The notes under the pieces were generated by a model. That model did not search any database. It was given only the letters and a program-made list of their open reading frames with translations, and was not told the origin of the DNA. This document shows, piece by piece, positions 1 through 8,318 of a stretch of DNA of 64,000 nt; within the stretch, counting starts at the first letter, position 1, and each line of letters begins with the position of its first letter. Origin of the DNA: Pyrinomonadaceae bacterium (GTDB lineage Bacteria > Acidobacteriota > Blastocatellia > Pyrinomonadales > Pyrinomonadaceae). The stretch spans positions 1-64,000 of the forward strand of contig JALHNX010000001.1 in the NCBI GenBank assembly GCA_022843305.1, written 5' to 3'. The position numbers and the translations under genes were made by a program.

Positions 1-524
1 TGCTCGCCTGTCTGGATTCTCCGTCGAGCGGCAAAATAACTTTTGAGGGCGAAGACATCACGACGTTTTCGCAGGGAAAATTAAACCGTTTCCGTAACGA
101 AACTTTCGGTTTCGTCTTTCAGCAGTTCTTTCTGAACGGGCGCGATTCCGTGCTTGAAAACGTCGTTCTGCCCTTAAAGATTCGCGGGCTTGCGGCTTCC
201 GCCAGACGCGAAAAGGGAATGGAATATCTGCGCGCGGTCGGGCTTGAGGACAAAGCGCGGAAACAGGCGAAAGACCTTTCGGGCGGCGAAAAACAAAGAG
301 TCTGCATCGCACGCGCTTTGACGAGCGAACCGAAAGTCATCTTTGCCGACGAACCGACGGGCAATCTCGATTCGGTGACCGGCGCGATGGTCGAAGACAC
401 GCTTTTTCGCCTCAACCGCGAACAGGGCATCGCCGTCGTGATCGTCACGCACGACGACGAACTCGCCGCGAAATGCAAACGGCGGATCGAATTAAAGGAC
501 GGAGAAATTATTTCGGAGAAGTGA
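1..524 (+). CDS. ABC transporter ATP-binding protein (LolD/MacB type), 5' truncated by window edge
   Basis: Frame 3 is open from the window edge (LACLDSPSSGKITFEGEDITTF...). ABC signature LSGGEKQR, Walker B VIFADEPTGNLDS, H-loop VTHD. Confidence 0.93.
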   Translation, partial: LACLDSPSSGKITFEGEDITTFSQGKLNRFRNETFGFVFQQFFLNGRDSVLENVVLPLKIRGLAASARREKGMEYLRAVGLEDKARKQAKDLSGGEKQRVCIARALTSEPKVIFADEPTGNLDSVTGAMVEDTLFRLNREQGIAVVIVTHDDELAAKCKRRIELKDGEIISEK

Positions 525-531
525 AAAGAAA

Positions 532-625
532 TGGGACGCGGATGAACACGGATAAAACCGATTTTCGCGAATTACTTAAATAAATCTTTAAAATCCGCTC
601 AATCAGCCTTCATCCGCGTCCCATT
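532..625. repeat. Intergenic inverted repeat (aatgggacgcggatga / tcatccgcgtcccatt)
   Basis: 16-bp perfect arms at 530-545 and 610-625 between two co-directional genes. Confidence 0.8.
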
Positions 626-641
626 AAAACATATAAAAACT

Positions 642-1916
642 ATGAAATTAACAGACTTAATTATAACTGCCAACCGTAATCTTTTTCGAAATAAACTGCG
701 CACTCTGCTGACCGTGATGGCGATTTTCGTCGGCGCGTTTACGCTGACGCTGACCAACGGTTTGGGCGACGGGATAAAGGATTATATCGAGAAACAGGTC
801 AAGAATTTTGAGGGCAATGATATTTTATTCGTCCAGCGAAAGTTTGAGCTGCCGAAGGATAAAGAAGAAGGCGAGGTCGTCGAATACGTCGAACAGACCG
901 AAGAACAGGCACAGCTCGACCCGAACACGATTCTCGTAACAACGGAACAGATCGAAAAGCTCGCCGGAGAATTTCCCGAGGTAAAAAACTTTTCGCCGAA
1001 TTATAACGCGCAAGCCGAATACATCACGCTTGACAGCGAAAAGAAATACAAAAATCAGATCAACGCGCTCGGGCGCGGCGTGATTCAGAAGATCGAAGCC
1101 GGCGAACAGATCAGCGGCGATAACCAGATCATCCTGCAATACGGCATCGCCAAAGCGATGGATCCCGATTTCAAAAATCTTCTCGGCAGGGAATTGACGC
1201 TCGCGTACAAGGCGGGAAATCCGGCGACGCTGCACACGAAAAAGCTGAAGATCGTCGGCATCGCGACCAAAGGCTTGATGACCTCGATGTTTTCCGCCGT
1301 TGACCCGAATACCGAAAAGGAAATCTACGACGCGCAGCAAAAAGATTCGCCGAACTATAACAAAATATTCAATTTTTCGTTCCAGTTAAACACGACCGAC
1401 CCGCAAAAGATCGAAGAAATAAAACGCCGGCTCGACGAAAAAGGCTTTACGGCGGACACGTTTGCCGACCGCAGTAAGCGAACCTACGACGCGATCGGTA
1501 TTTTCCAGATCGGTCTGAATCTTTTCGCGTTCATCGCTTTGCTCGCGGCTTCGTTCGGAATCATCAACACGCTGGTCATTGCGGTGATGGAGCGTACGAA
1601 AGAGATCGGTCTGCAAAAAGCGCTCGGAATGGGACGCGGACGCGTTTTCTTTCTTTTTTCGCTCGAATCCATTCTGATCGGTTTTTGGGGCGCGGCACTC
1701 GGCATCGGCGGCGCGATCATACTTGGGAGCATCGGCAATCATTACGCATCGAGATATTTCCTCGAATCGTTTGAAGGCTTTAATCTCGTCGCGTTCAAGC
1801 CGATTTCTTTATTGATGATTATGCTTTTGATCTGCATTATCGCGTTTCTCGCCGGAGTTTTACCCGCATTCCGCGCAAGCCGTCTGAATCCGATCGAGGC
1901 TTTACGATACGAATAA
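642..1916 (+). CDS. ABC transporter permease, MacB/FtsX family
   Basis: N-terminal TM (RNLFRNKLRTLLTVMAIFVGAF), periplasmic MacB_PCD-like region, C-terminal FtsX TM block (MERTKEIGLQKALGMGRGRVF); follows the ABC ATPase. Confidence 0.93.
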   Translation: MKLTDLIITANRNLFRNKLRTLLTVMAIFVGAFTLTLTNGLGDGIKDYIEKQVKNFEGNDILFVQRKFELPKDKEEGEVVEYVEQTEEQAQLDPNTILVTTEQIEKLAGEFPEVKNFSPNYNAQAEYITLDSEKKYKNQINALGRGVIQKIEAGEQISGDNQIILQYGIAKAMDPDFKNLLGRELTLAYKAGNPATLHTKKLKIVGIATKGLMTSMFSAVDPNTEKEIYDAQQKDSPNYNKIFNFSFQLNTTDPQKIEEIKRRLDEKGFTADTFADRSKRTYDAIGIFQIGLNLFAFIALLAASFGIINTLVIAVMERTKEIGLQKALGMGRGRVFFLFSLESILIGFWGAALGIGGAIILGSIGNHYASRYFLESFEGFNLVAFKPISLLMIMLLICIIAFLAGVLPAFRASRLNPIEALRYE

Positions 1917-1923
1917 AATGCTT

Positions 1924-2006
1924 AAGTCAGAACCGCCTGCGGTAGCGGGCGGGTTAAATTTTCTTGACGAGAATTACCCGCCCGCTACCGCAGGCGGTTC
2001 TGACTT
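1924..2006. repeat. 31-bp perfect inverted repeat (21-nt spacer)
   Basis: aagtcagaaccgcctgcggtagcgggcgggt at 1924-1954; exact reverse complement at 1976-2006. Confidence 0.92.
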
Positions 2007-2039
2007 GTCGCCGCAAAGTTGTCGTATTTTCTGATAAAA

Positions 2040-2066
2040 AACTCTATCAACTCTATCAACTCTATA
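2040..2066. repeat. Short tandem repeat, 3 x 9 bp (aactctatc)
   Basis: aactctatc aactctatc aactctata read directly. Confidence 0.75.
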
Positions 2067-2068
2067 AA

Positions 2069-3187
2069 TTAAGGAAGAAACGAGCCTTTGCCGTTGCGCC
2101 CGATGCGCATACTGACGAGCCAGTCGAGCCAGCGGTATTTGAGGGCTTTCGGGTTGAGATATTCGGTGATGCCGGTTGATTTTCGCGGTTTGCCGTCGCG
2201 CAGAGTGAGCGTCATTTCCGACAAACAGCGTAGATAAAAGAAGCTCGAATCAATAACTTTTGTCTGTTTAACGCGCAGACGTATATTGTCTTCGGTCGTA
2301 AAAGTCAGCCGCTGCGGGTAGCGGATGCCGAAAATGTCGCGCGTCATTTGCTGTTCGTCGTATTCGGCGTCGCGCTCAAGCAGTTCGCCGTTGCGGATCG
2401 TGAAAAGTTTTGTCGTATCGCCCTCTTCGCCGCATTCTTTGTAGCGATAAAAAACCGCCGAAGCGTCCGAGAAATGCGCTCTGCCCCATTGCCAATCCTG
2501 AACGGTTTCGGGCAGCCAGCGGTTATCGTAATTATGGTCGTGATAACCCGTTCCGCGAAAATGGACGGCGTTCAGTTCCTTTCCTTTTTCGTTGCTGACA
2601 GTAATTCTTCCCGAAACGTCGGCGCGCGAAACGACCAGATTCCAAACGTGTGCGTCCGTTTCATTAATCGGCTTGTTTGGCAAAAAATCGCTTTCAATCG
2701 CCAGCCATTCAAACTGCGCTTCGAGCGAACAGTTTTTTCGCAGTTTGGCTTTAATTGAAATAAAATAACCCGAACCGTAAGGCGCGGATTCAAAACGAAG
2801 GAAGTTTTCGCCGATTTTGCACGAAGGTTCGGTTTCGGACGCGGAAAATTCGTCGGCGTTAAATTCGTTGATTGCGCGATAGACGGGTTTTCCGTCGCGG
2901 TAATATGTAAAAGCGACGGCTGGAACATTTGATTTGGGATTTGGGATTTGGGATTGCGGATTTATTTTCTGACCGGCAATAACGGCTTGCTTTGCCCGAT
3001 TATATCTCGGCGAAAAAATGAAGTTATCGAGAAATATGATCACGACCGCGTCGCGCCCGTCGTCGCTGAGCGCGTCAAAATACCACCATTCGTAAGCCTT
3101 CGCATTTGTCTTCGGCGACCAGACATCCGCCGCAATGCTCGAAGTGAACGAAAACTTTTCACGCAAAGTTTTAGCTGTTGCCGTCAT
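2069..3187 (-). CDS. CrtC/AttH lipocalin-like protein (carotenoid 1,2-hydratase-like)
   Basis: YEWWYFDALSDDGRDAVVIIFLDN and GTGYHDHNYDNRWLPETVQDWQWGRAH motifs typical of CrtC/AttH-like proteins. Confidence 0.75.
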   Translation of the reverse strand: MTATAKTLREKFSFTSSIAADVWSPKTNAKAYEWWYFDALSDDGRDAVVIIFLDNFIFSPRYNRAKQAVIAGQKINPQSQIPNPKSNVPAVAFTYYRDGKPVYRAINEFNADEFSASETEPSCKIGENFLRFESAPYGSGYFISIKAKLRKNCSLEAQFEWLAIESDFLPNKPINETDAHVWNLVVSRADVSGRITVSNEKGKELNAVHFRGTGYHDHNYDNRWLPETVQDWQWGRAHFSDASAVFYRYKECGEEGDTTKLFTIRNGELLERDAEYDEQQMTRDIFGIRYPQRLTFTTEDNIRLRVKQTKVIDSSFFYLRCLSEMTLTLRDGKPRKSTGITEYLNPKALKYRWLDWLVSMRIGRNGKGSFLP

Positions 3188-3340
3188 CGCACGTTACCTT
3201 TTCGGAAGGGATTTGGAGAAAGAGCAAGTTAAGCATCGCAAAATTTGAAAAATTTGGCAAACTTTTATGGCGAAATTGAATCTGTATGACTGGAAAAAAC
3301 AACTCTCCCGTAGTTTTATATTAAACAGCGAGGAAAATTA

Positions 3341-3709
3341 ATGAAAAAGAAAACAATCGTGTTTCTGGTTGGTTTGATGATGACGGTCGGTTTGATGACG
3401 GCTTGCCCGGATCGCAAAAGCATCGCGGAAATCGAATCGAATCCGTCGAAATATCAAAACAAAACGGTCGTCGTGGCGGGAGTTGTGCGCGACGCTTACG
3501 GCTTGAATATTCCGTTGACGAATATTCGCGGCGGCATCTATAAAATTGACGACGGAACCGGCTCGATCTGGGTATTTACCGAAAAAAGCGTGCCGTCAAA
3601 AGGCACGGAAGTCGGCGTTAAAGGCAAACTGCAAAACGGTTTGAATTACAACGGGAAAAATTACGGTCTCGGGATTTACGAGGAAGACCGCAAATTTCGC
3701 AAAAAGTAA
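3341..3709 (+). CDS. Small lipoprotein, possible OB-fold
   Basis: N-terminal signal with lipobox-like LMTAC; 122 aa; GVVRD...GTGSIWVFT OB-like pattern. Confidence 0.6.
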   Translation: MKKKTIVFLVGLMMTVGLMTACPDRKSIAEIESNPSKYQNKTVVVAGVVRDAYGLNIPLTNIRGGIYKIDDGTGSIWVFTEKSVPSKGTEVGVKGKLQNGLNYNGKNYGLGIYEEDRKFRKK

Positions 3710-3771
3710 AATCTGATCGAAAATGACAAAACGGGAACGGCAAGTTAAAATCCTTGTCGTTCCTTTTTTTT

Positions 3772-4251
3772 ATGAAAAATTTAATCGAAACCTTAGAAAA
3801 TCAATTTTTGAAACTTCACTTGCGGTCTTGCGAATTTGTAAAACTCATTCCAAATGAAAAACTTTACTGGCAAGTGCGGGAAAAAGACGCGCTTTTTCCC
3901 GTTAATTCGTGCGGCGAATTTATTTTGCGTTCGGCGGCGGCGGTCGAACAGACATTCGGCGGCATCACGACGCGGCTCTGGGACGATCCGTTCGAATGGA
4001 CTCTCCCCGAACAGCTTTCGACCAACGAACTGATCTTGAATTATCTGGCGGAAGTCGAAGAAACGCGCCAAAAAGGCTTTGCATTTTTTAATTCGGACGA
4101 TGATTTGCGCCGCGAAATTCCCGCGCCCGAACGCCTTAAGTCGATTTTTCAAATTCTACTTGAAACCATCGCCCGCGCCGAACATTTTCAGGGTCGCGCT
4201 TTTGCCGTTTTTCAAACATTTTCCGACGAAAAACTTCCGCGTCTGCTTTGA
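3772..4251 (+). CDS. DinB-like superfamily protein
   Basis: ATG at 3772 within ORF 3754-4251; helical protein with LIPNEKLYWQVREKD...CGEFILRSAAAVEQTF, DinB-like pattern. Confidence 0.55.
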   Translation: MKNLIETLENQFLKLHLRSCEFVKLIPNEKLYWQVREKDALFPVNSCGEFILRSAAAVEQTFGGITTRLWDDPFEWTLPEQLSTNELILNYLAEVEETRQKGFAFFNSDDDLRREIPAPERLKSIFQILLETIARAEHFQGRAFAVFQTFSDEKLPRLL

Positions 4252-4328
4252 GTTCCAAATTCCAAGTTCCAAGTTCCAAGTCTGAATAGTTTTATAACTT
4301 GGAACCTGAAACTTGGAACTTGGAACTC
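4250..4328. repeat. Heptamer-repeat hairpin (agttcca repeats)
   Basis: agttccaaattccaagttccaagttccaagt ... acttggaacctgaaacttggaacttggaact. Confidence 0.85.
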
Positions 4329-4420
4329 AGGCAAAACATCGTTGCATTACGAACTTTTTCGTGTAAAAATTCGTTAAGGCTTGAGTCTTTGGGTTTTCTG
4401 ACAAACGGGAGAAAAATTAA

Positions 4421-4975
4421 ATGCACTGTCCGCGCTGTGGTCAACAACAGGTTTCGGAAGATATTAAATTTTGTTCGCGCTGCGGTTTTCCGCTCGGGCT
4501 GGTGTCGGAAATTCTCACGCACGGCGGTTTTCTTCCGCAATTAGCCGACCTGCAAAACAAAAGCAAAAAATGGCTGACGCGCAATTTCGGCTTGAAAATC
4601 TCGCTGATTTGGTTTCTTTTGATAACTTTTATACTTCTTCCGTTAGCTGCGATCACAAAAGCTCCGGGCGGTGTCGTCCCCGGATTAGCCATTATCGGTT
4701 TTTGCGGCGGTCTGCTGATAGCGGCTTTATCGTTTCTGTTTTTAGAGAATGAAAAGAAATTTTTTCAAGGACAAAACGATTTGCCGAACGACAATTTTAC
4801 GGCGCAGTTTTTGAGCGGAAATCAAAAGCAGACGGCATTGCCGCCGCCGACAAGCCAGCCGGTTTCCGATTACTCGCCGCCGCTTGCCGGTTCGTGGAAA
4901 GCGCCCGAGACGGGCGAACTCGTGCCGCGCACCGTCATTGAAGGCACGACCAAATTACTGCAGAAAGATGAATAA
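4421..4975 (+). CDS. Zinc-ribbon membrane protein, paralog 1 of 3
   Basis: MHCPRCGQQQVSEDIKFCSRCGF zinc ribbon plus two hydrophobic segments and TTKLLQ tail. Confidence 0.8.
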   Translation: MHCPRCGQQQVSEDIKFCSRCGFPLGLVSEILTHGGFLPQLADLQNKSKKWLTRNFGLKISLIWFLLITFILLPLAAITKAPGGVVPGLAIIGFCGGLLIAALSFLFLENEKKFFQGQNDLPNDNFTAQFLSGNQKQTALPPPTSQPVSDYSPPLAGSWKAPETGELVPRTVIEGTTKLLQKDE

Positions 4976-4991
4976 TTTTGAAGGAAGGATT

Positions 4992-5546
4992 ATGAAAGTT
5001 TATTGTCCGAGATGTGGTCAGGAGCAGATTTCACCCGAAGTCAGGTTTTGTTCGCGCTGCGGTTTTTTGATGAGTGGCTTGGCTGAAGTCGTCTTAAACG
5101 GCGGAATTCCGCAGCAATTATCAACAACCGAACCGAAAACGCCGACACCGCGCCGGCGTGGTTTGAAACAGGGCGGCGGCTGGTTTTTGTTTGGTGTCAT
5201 AGTTGTCCCGATTTTGGGGATTCTTTCCAGTATTCTGCGTTTCAGCGAAGATATTGTCGGATTGGCGGCAGTTGTTTTTTTCCTCGGCGGAATCGTGCGG
5301 ATGATTTTCGCGCTGATTTTTGAATCGGGCAATCCAACGGACAAAACTCTCGAAGAAAATGTGATGCAAACGGCGCAGAAATTCTTGAATAAAAATCCGC
5401 AGGCGAACGCGCTTCCGCCGCAACAGTCGATTCCGGTTGATAATTACGCGCCCCCGCGGCAATCGAACTGGCGCGATACGAACGATCTCGAACCGTCGAG
5501 CGTGACCGACAGCACGACGAAACTTTTGCACGACAAAGAACGATGA
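4992..5546 (+). CDS. Zinc-ribbon membrane protein, paralog 2 of 3
   Basis: ATG at 4992 after gaaggat; MKVYCPRCGQEQISPEVRFCSRCGFLM; two TM segments; DTNDLEPSSVTDSTTKLL tail. Confidence 0.8.
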   Translation: MKVYCPRCGQEQISPEVRFCSRCGFLMSGLAEVVLNGGIPQQLSTTEPKTPTPRRRGLKQGGGWFLFGVIVVPILGILSSILRFSEDIVGLAAVVFFLGGIVRMIFALIFESGNPTDKTLEENVMQTAQKFLNKNPQANALPPQQSIPVDNYAPPRQSNWRDTNDLEPSSVTDSTTKLLHDKER

Positions 5547-5561
5547 TATAAGGATAATACT

Positions 5562-6116
5562 ATGTTTTGCCCGCGTTGTGGTCAGGAACAAATATCGAAC
5601 GAAACCAGATTTTGCTCGCGCTGCGGGTTTTTGATGACCGGCGTCGGCGAACTTGTCGCTAACGCCGGAAACGCGGAAGCGCTCGGAGCGGCAAAACCCG
5701 CCAAAATCGAGTCGGCGCGCAAACGCGGAATAAAACAGGGTTTATTTATCTTTCTGCTGACTTTTCTGGTCGTCCCGATCGTTTCGATCCTGACCGTTTG
5801 GGCGGCAGCCGAACCGTTTGCGGTTGCCATTTCGGCGATCTTACTTTTCGTTGGCGGGCTTTTGCGGATGGTTTACGCGCTGATGTTCGAATCGAGCGAA
5901 CCGACCGGCAAGACGATCGAGCAAACCGTCTATCAAACGGCGCAGAACTTATTAAACAAAGGGCAAAACCAAAATGCTTTGCCGCCGCAGCAGTCAATTC
6001 CGATTTCATCGTATATGCCGCCGAAACACGGCAACTGGCGCGACACGAACGATCTCGAACCTTCGAGTGTGACCGACCCGACAACCAAACTTTTAGATAA
6101 GAAGCAGGAAAAATAA
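5562..6116 (+). CDS. Zinc-ribbon membrane protein, paralog 3 of 3
   Basis: MFCPRCGQEQISNETRFCSRCGFLM; two TM segments; DTNDLEPSSVTDPTTKLL tail. Confidence 0.8.
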   Translation: MFCPRCGQEQISNETRFCSRCGFLMTGVGELVANAGNAEALGAAKPAKIESARKRGIKQGLFIFLLTFLVVPIVSILTVWAAAEPFAVAISAILLFVGGLLRMVYALMFESSEPTGKTIEQTVYQTAQNLLNKGQNQNALPPQQSIPISSYMPPKHGNWRDTNDLEPSSVTDPTTKLLDKKQEK

Positions 6117-6123
6117 ATTTTGG

Positions 6124-6184
6124 GAAAGGAAAATAGAAAAAGGTAAAACATCAAAATTGTTTTACCTTTTTCTATTTTCCTTTC
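6124..6184. terminator. Bidirectional terminator-like hairpin between convergent genes
   Basis: 27-bp perfect inverted repeat gaaaggaaaatagaaaaaggtaaaaca / tgttttacctttttctattttcctttc. Confidence 0.7.
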
Positions 6185-6191
6185 TGTCGTA

Positions 6192-7925
6192 TTAGTAACC
6201 GATCGCCTCGCCATCGCTCCGCGAATCGATCGCGCCGAATTTTACGCCTGTTCCTTCTTCGATCGCGATGCCGGTTGCCGACGCGATGTTTATCGGACGG
6301 TCGCCGAACTTTTGCCCGAGGCTTTCCAGAATTTTGAGCGTGTCGGGCGACATTCCCATCGGTTCGTAGAGAACTTCGTCGGGAAACCACTGTTGGTGAA
6401 TGCGCGGCGCGTCAATCGCTTCCTGAATGTTCATATCGTAATCGATCATATTAATCACCGACTGCAAAACCGCCGAGATGATGCGCGGTCCGCCGCGCGC
6501 GCCGAGAGCGAACCAGACTGAGCCGTCCTTGCGCAGAACAATCGTCGGAGTCATCGAAGAAAGCGGGCGTTTTTTCGGCTGAACGGCATTTCTTTCGCCC
6601 TGAATCAAGCCGAACAAATTCGGTTTGCCCGGACGCGCCGCAAAATCGTCCATTTCGTCATTGAGCAGAACGCCCGTCCCTTTTGCGGTTACCCGCGAAC
6701 CGTATAAATCATTGATTGTATAGGTGTTTGAAACCATATTTCCCTCAGCGTCAACGACCGTAAAATGCGTTGTTTCCGTGCCTTCGCTGAACGTAACTTC
6801 GCCCGCTTTAATGTCTGCGCTTTTTGTCGCCCTCGTTAAATTAATGGTTTCGGCGCGTTTTTTCGCATAGTTTTTGTCAATTAACTGCGCCGTCGGAACT
6901 TCAGCGAAATCGGGATCAGCCATAAATTCGGCGCGGTCGGCAAAAGCGCGGCGCATTGCTTCGGCGACGAGATGATGTTTTTGCGCCGAGTTATAACCCA
7001 TTTTACGCAGGTCGTAGCCTTCGAGCATATTCAAAACCTGAAGCATCACGATTCCGCCCGAACTCGGCGGCGGCATCGTCAGAATTTCATAGCCGCGATA
7101 TGTTCCGCGCAAAGGCGTGCGTTCTTTGGCGACATAATTTTTCAAATCTTCGAGCGTTATCAAACCTTTGTTGCGCTTCATATCTTCGGCGATCAGCTCC
7201 GCCGTGCGTCCCGTGTAAAATTCTTTCGCGCCTAATTTCTGCATTCTGCCGAGCGTGGCGGCGAGTTCGGGTTGTTTCAGCGTGTCGCCTTCCTCGAACA
7301 TTTTGCCGCCGTTCAGGAAGATCCGTTTGCTGTCCTCGTATTTTTCGAGTGTGCCTTTGTAGGATTTGAAAAGTTCGGCTAAACGGTAGCTCAAAACATA
7401 GCCGTTCTGCGCCAGAAGCCGCGAAGGTTCGACCAAATCTTTCCAGAGGATTTTTTTTGAACCGTATTTTTGATAAGCTAAATCCAATCCGGCAGGCGTT
7501 CCCGGAACGCCCGAAGCGCGATAACCGACCGTCGAACCGCCTTCGCCGCGAATCAGATTTCCTTCCGTGTCAACGAAAATATCACGCGTCGCCGCCGCCG
7601 GAGCCATTTCGCGGTAATCAATCGCCGCCGTTTTTCCGTCTTTGAATCTGATTATCATAAATCCGCCGCCGCCGAGGTTTCCGGCTTCGGGATAAACGAC
7701 CGCCAGCGCGAGCGCGACGGCAACCGCCGCGTCAACGGCATTGCCGCCTTTTTTCAAAACTTCGACTCCGATCTTGGAAGCCAGTTCGTGTTGTGATGCG
7801 ACCATTCCGCGTTTCGCGCGGACGGGTTCGCGCCACGCGCCGAAAGTTTTTTGCGGAAGCGGGAATAAATTCAGAAGGAAAAGGAATAAAACAAAAAGGG
7901 CGATTTGTCGGTTGATTTTCTTCAT
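6192..7925 (-). CDS. ggt: Gamma-glutamyltransferase
   Basis: KRGMVASQHELASKIGVEVLKKGGNAVDAAVA...; catalytic-Thr context TETTHFTVVDAEGNMVSNTYTIN; C-terminal PRIHQQWFPDEVLYE. Confidence 0.95.
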   Translation of the reverse strand: MKKINRQIALFVLFLFLLNLFPLPQKTFGAWREPVRAKRGMVASQHELASKIGVEVLKKGGNAVDAAVAVALALAVVYPEAGNLGGGGFMIIRFKDGKTAAIDYREMAPAAATRDIFVDTEGNLIRGEGGSTVGYRASGVPGTPAGLDLAYQKYGSKKILWKDLVEPSRLLAQNGYVLSYRLAELFKSYKGTLEKYEDSKRIFLNGGKMFEEGDTLKQPELAATLGRMQKLGAKEFYTGRTAELIAEDMKRNKGLITLEDLKNYVAKERTPLRGTYRGYEILTMPPPSSGGIVMLQVLNMLEGYDLRKMGYNSAQKHHLVAEAMRRAFADRAEFMADPDFAEVPTAQLIDKNYAKKRAETINLTRATKSADIKAGEVTFSEGTETTHFTVVDAEGNMVSNTYTINDLYGSRVTAKGTGVLLNDEMDDFAARPGKPNLFGLIQGERNAVQPKKRPLSSMTPTIVLRKDGSVWFALGARGGPRIISAVLQSVINMIDYDMNIQEAIDAPRIHQQWFPDEVLYEPMGMSPDTLKILESLGQKFGDRPINIASATGIAIEEGTGVKFGAIDSRSDGEAIGY

Positions 7926-8082
7926 AAATGTTACAGGTTAAAAAGTTTTCTTTAACATTACGTAAAAAACGGCAATTTTTCAAAAATTAAAGTCTTTTTT
8001 AAAGTTTCGACGGCATTGATTGTATATTAAGAACATAAAATCTTGGAATTTGCGTTGAAATAGAGTAAATTTGTTATTTACT

Positions 8083-8245
8083 AAGTAATTGGACAGAAAT
8101 AAACGAATCTAAAGCTGTCGGCAATCAGTAGAGCGAGCGGTAGCGAGTCTGCTTCGCCGATCGACAATTGCTAGTGAGTCAGACTCGTTACCGCTCGCTC
8201 TACTGATGTTTTTTAGATGATGATAAATCTGTCCAAATACTTAAT
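8083..8245. repeat. Large imperfect palindrome, MITE-like
   Basis: Core arms 8124-8151 and 8180-8207 (28 bp, 1 mismatch); outer arms aagtaattggacaga / tctgtccaaatactt. Confidence 0.6.
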
Positions 8246-8318
8246 TCACTAAATAAGGTTTCGATAATTTTGGTTTTCGAAACATTGACCGGATTTTCGG
8301 AAAGGAGTTTCCAGCAGT

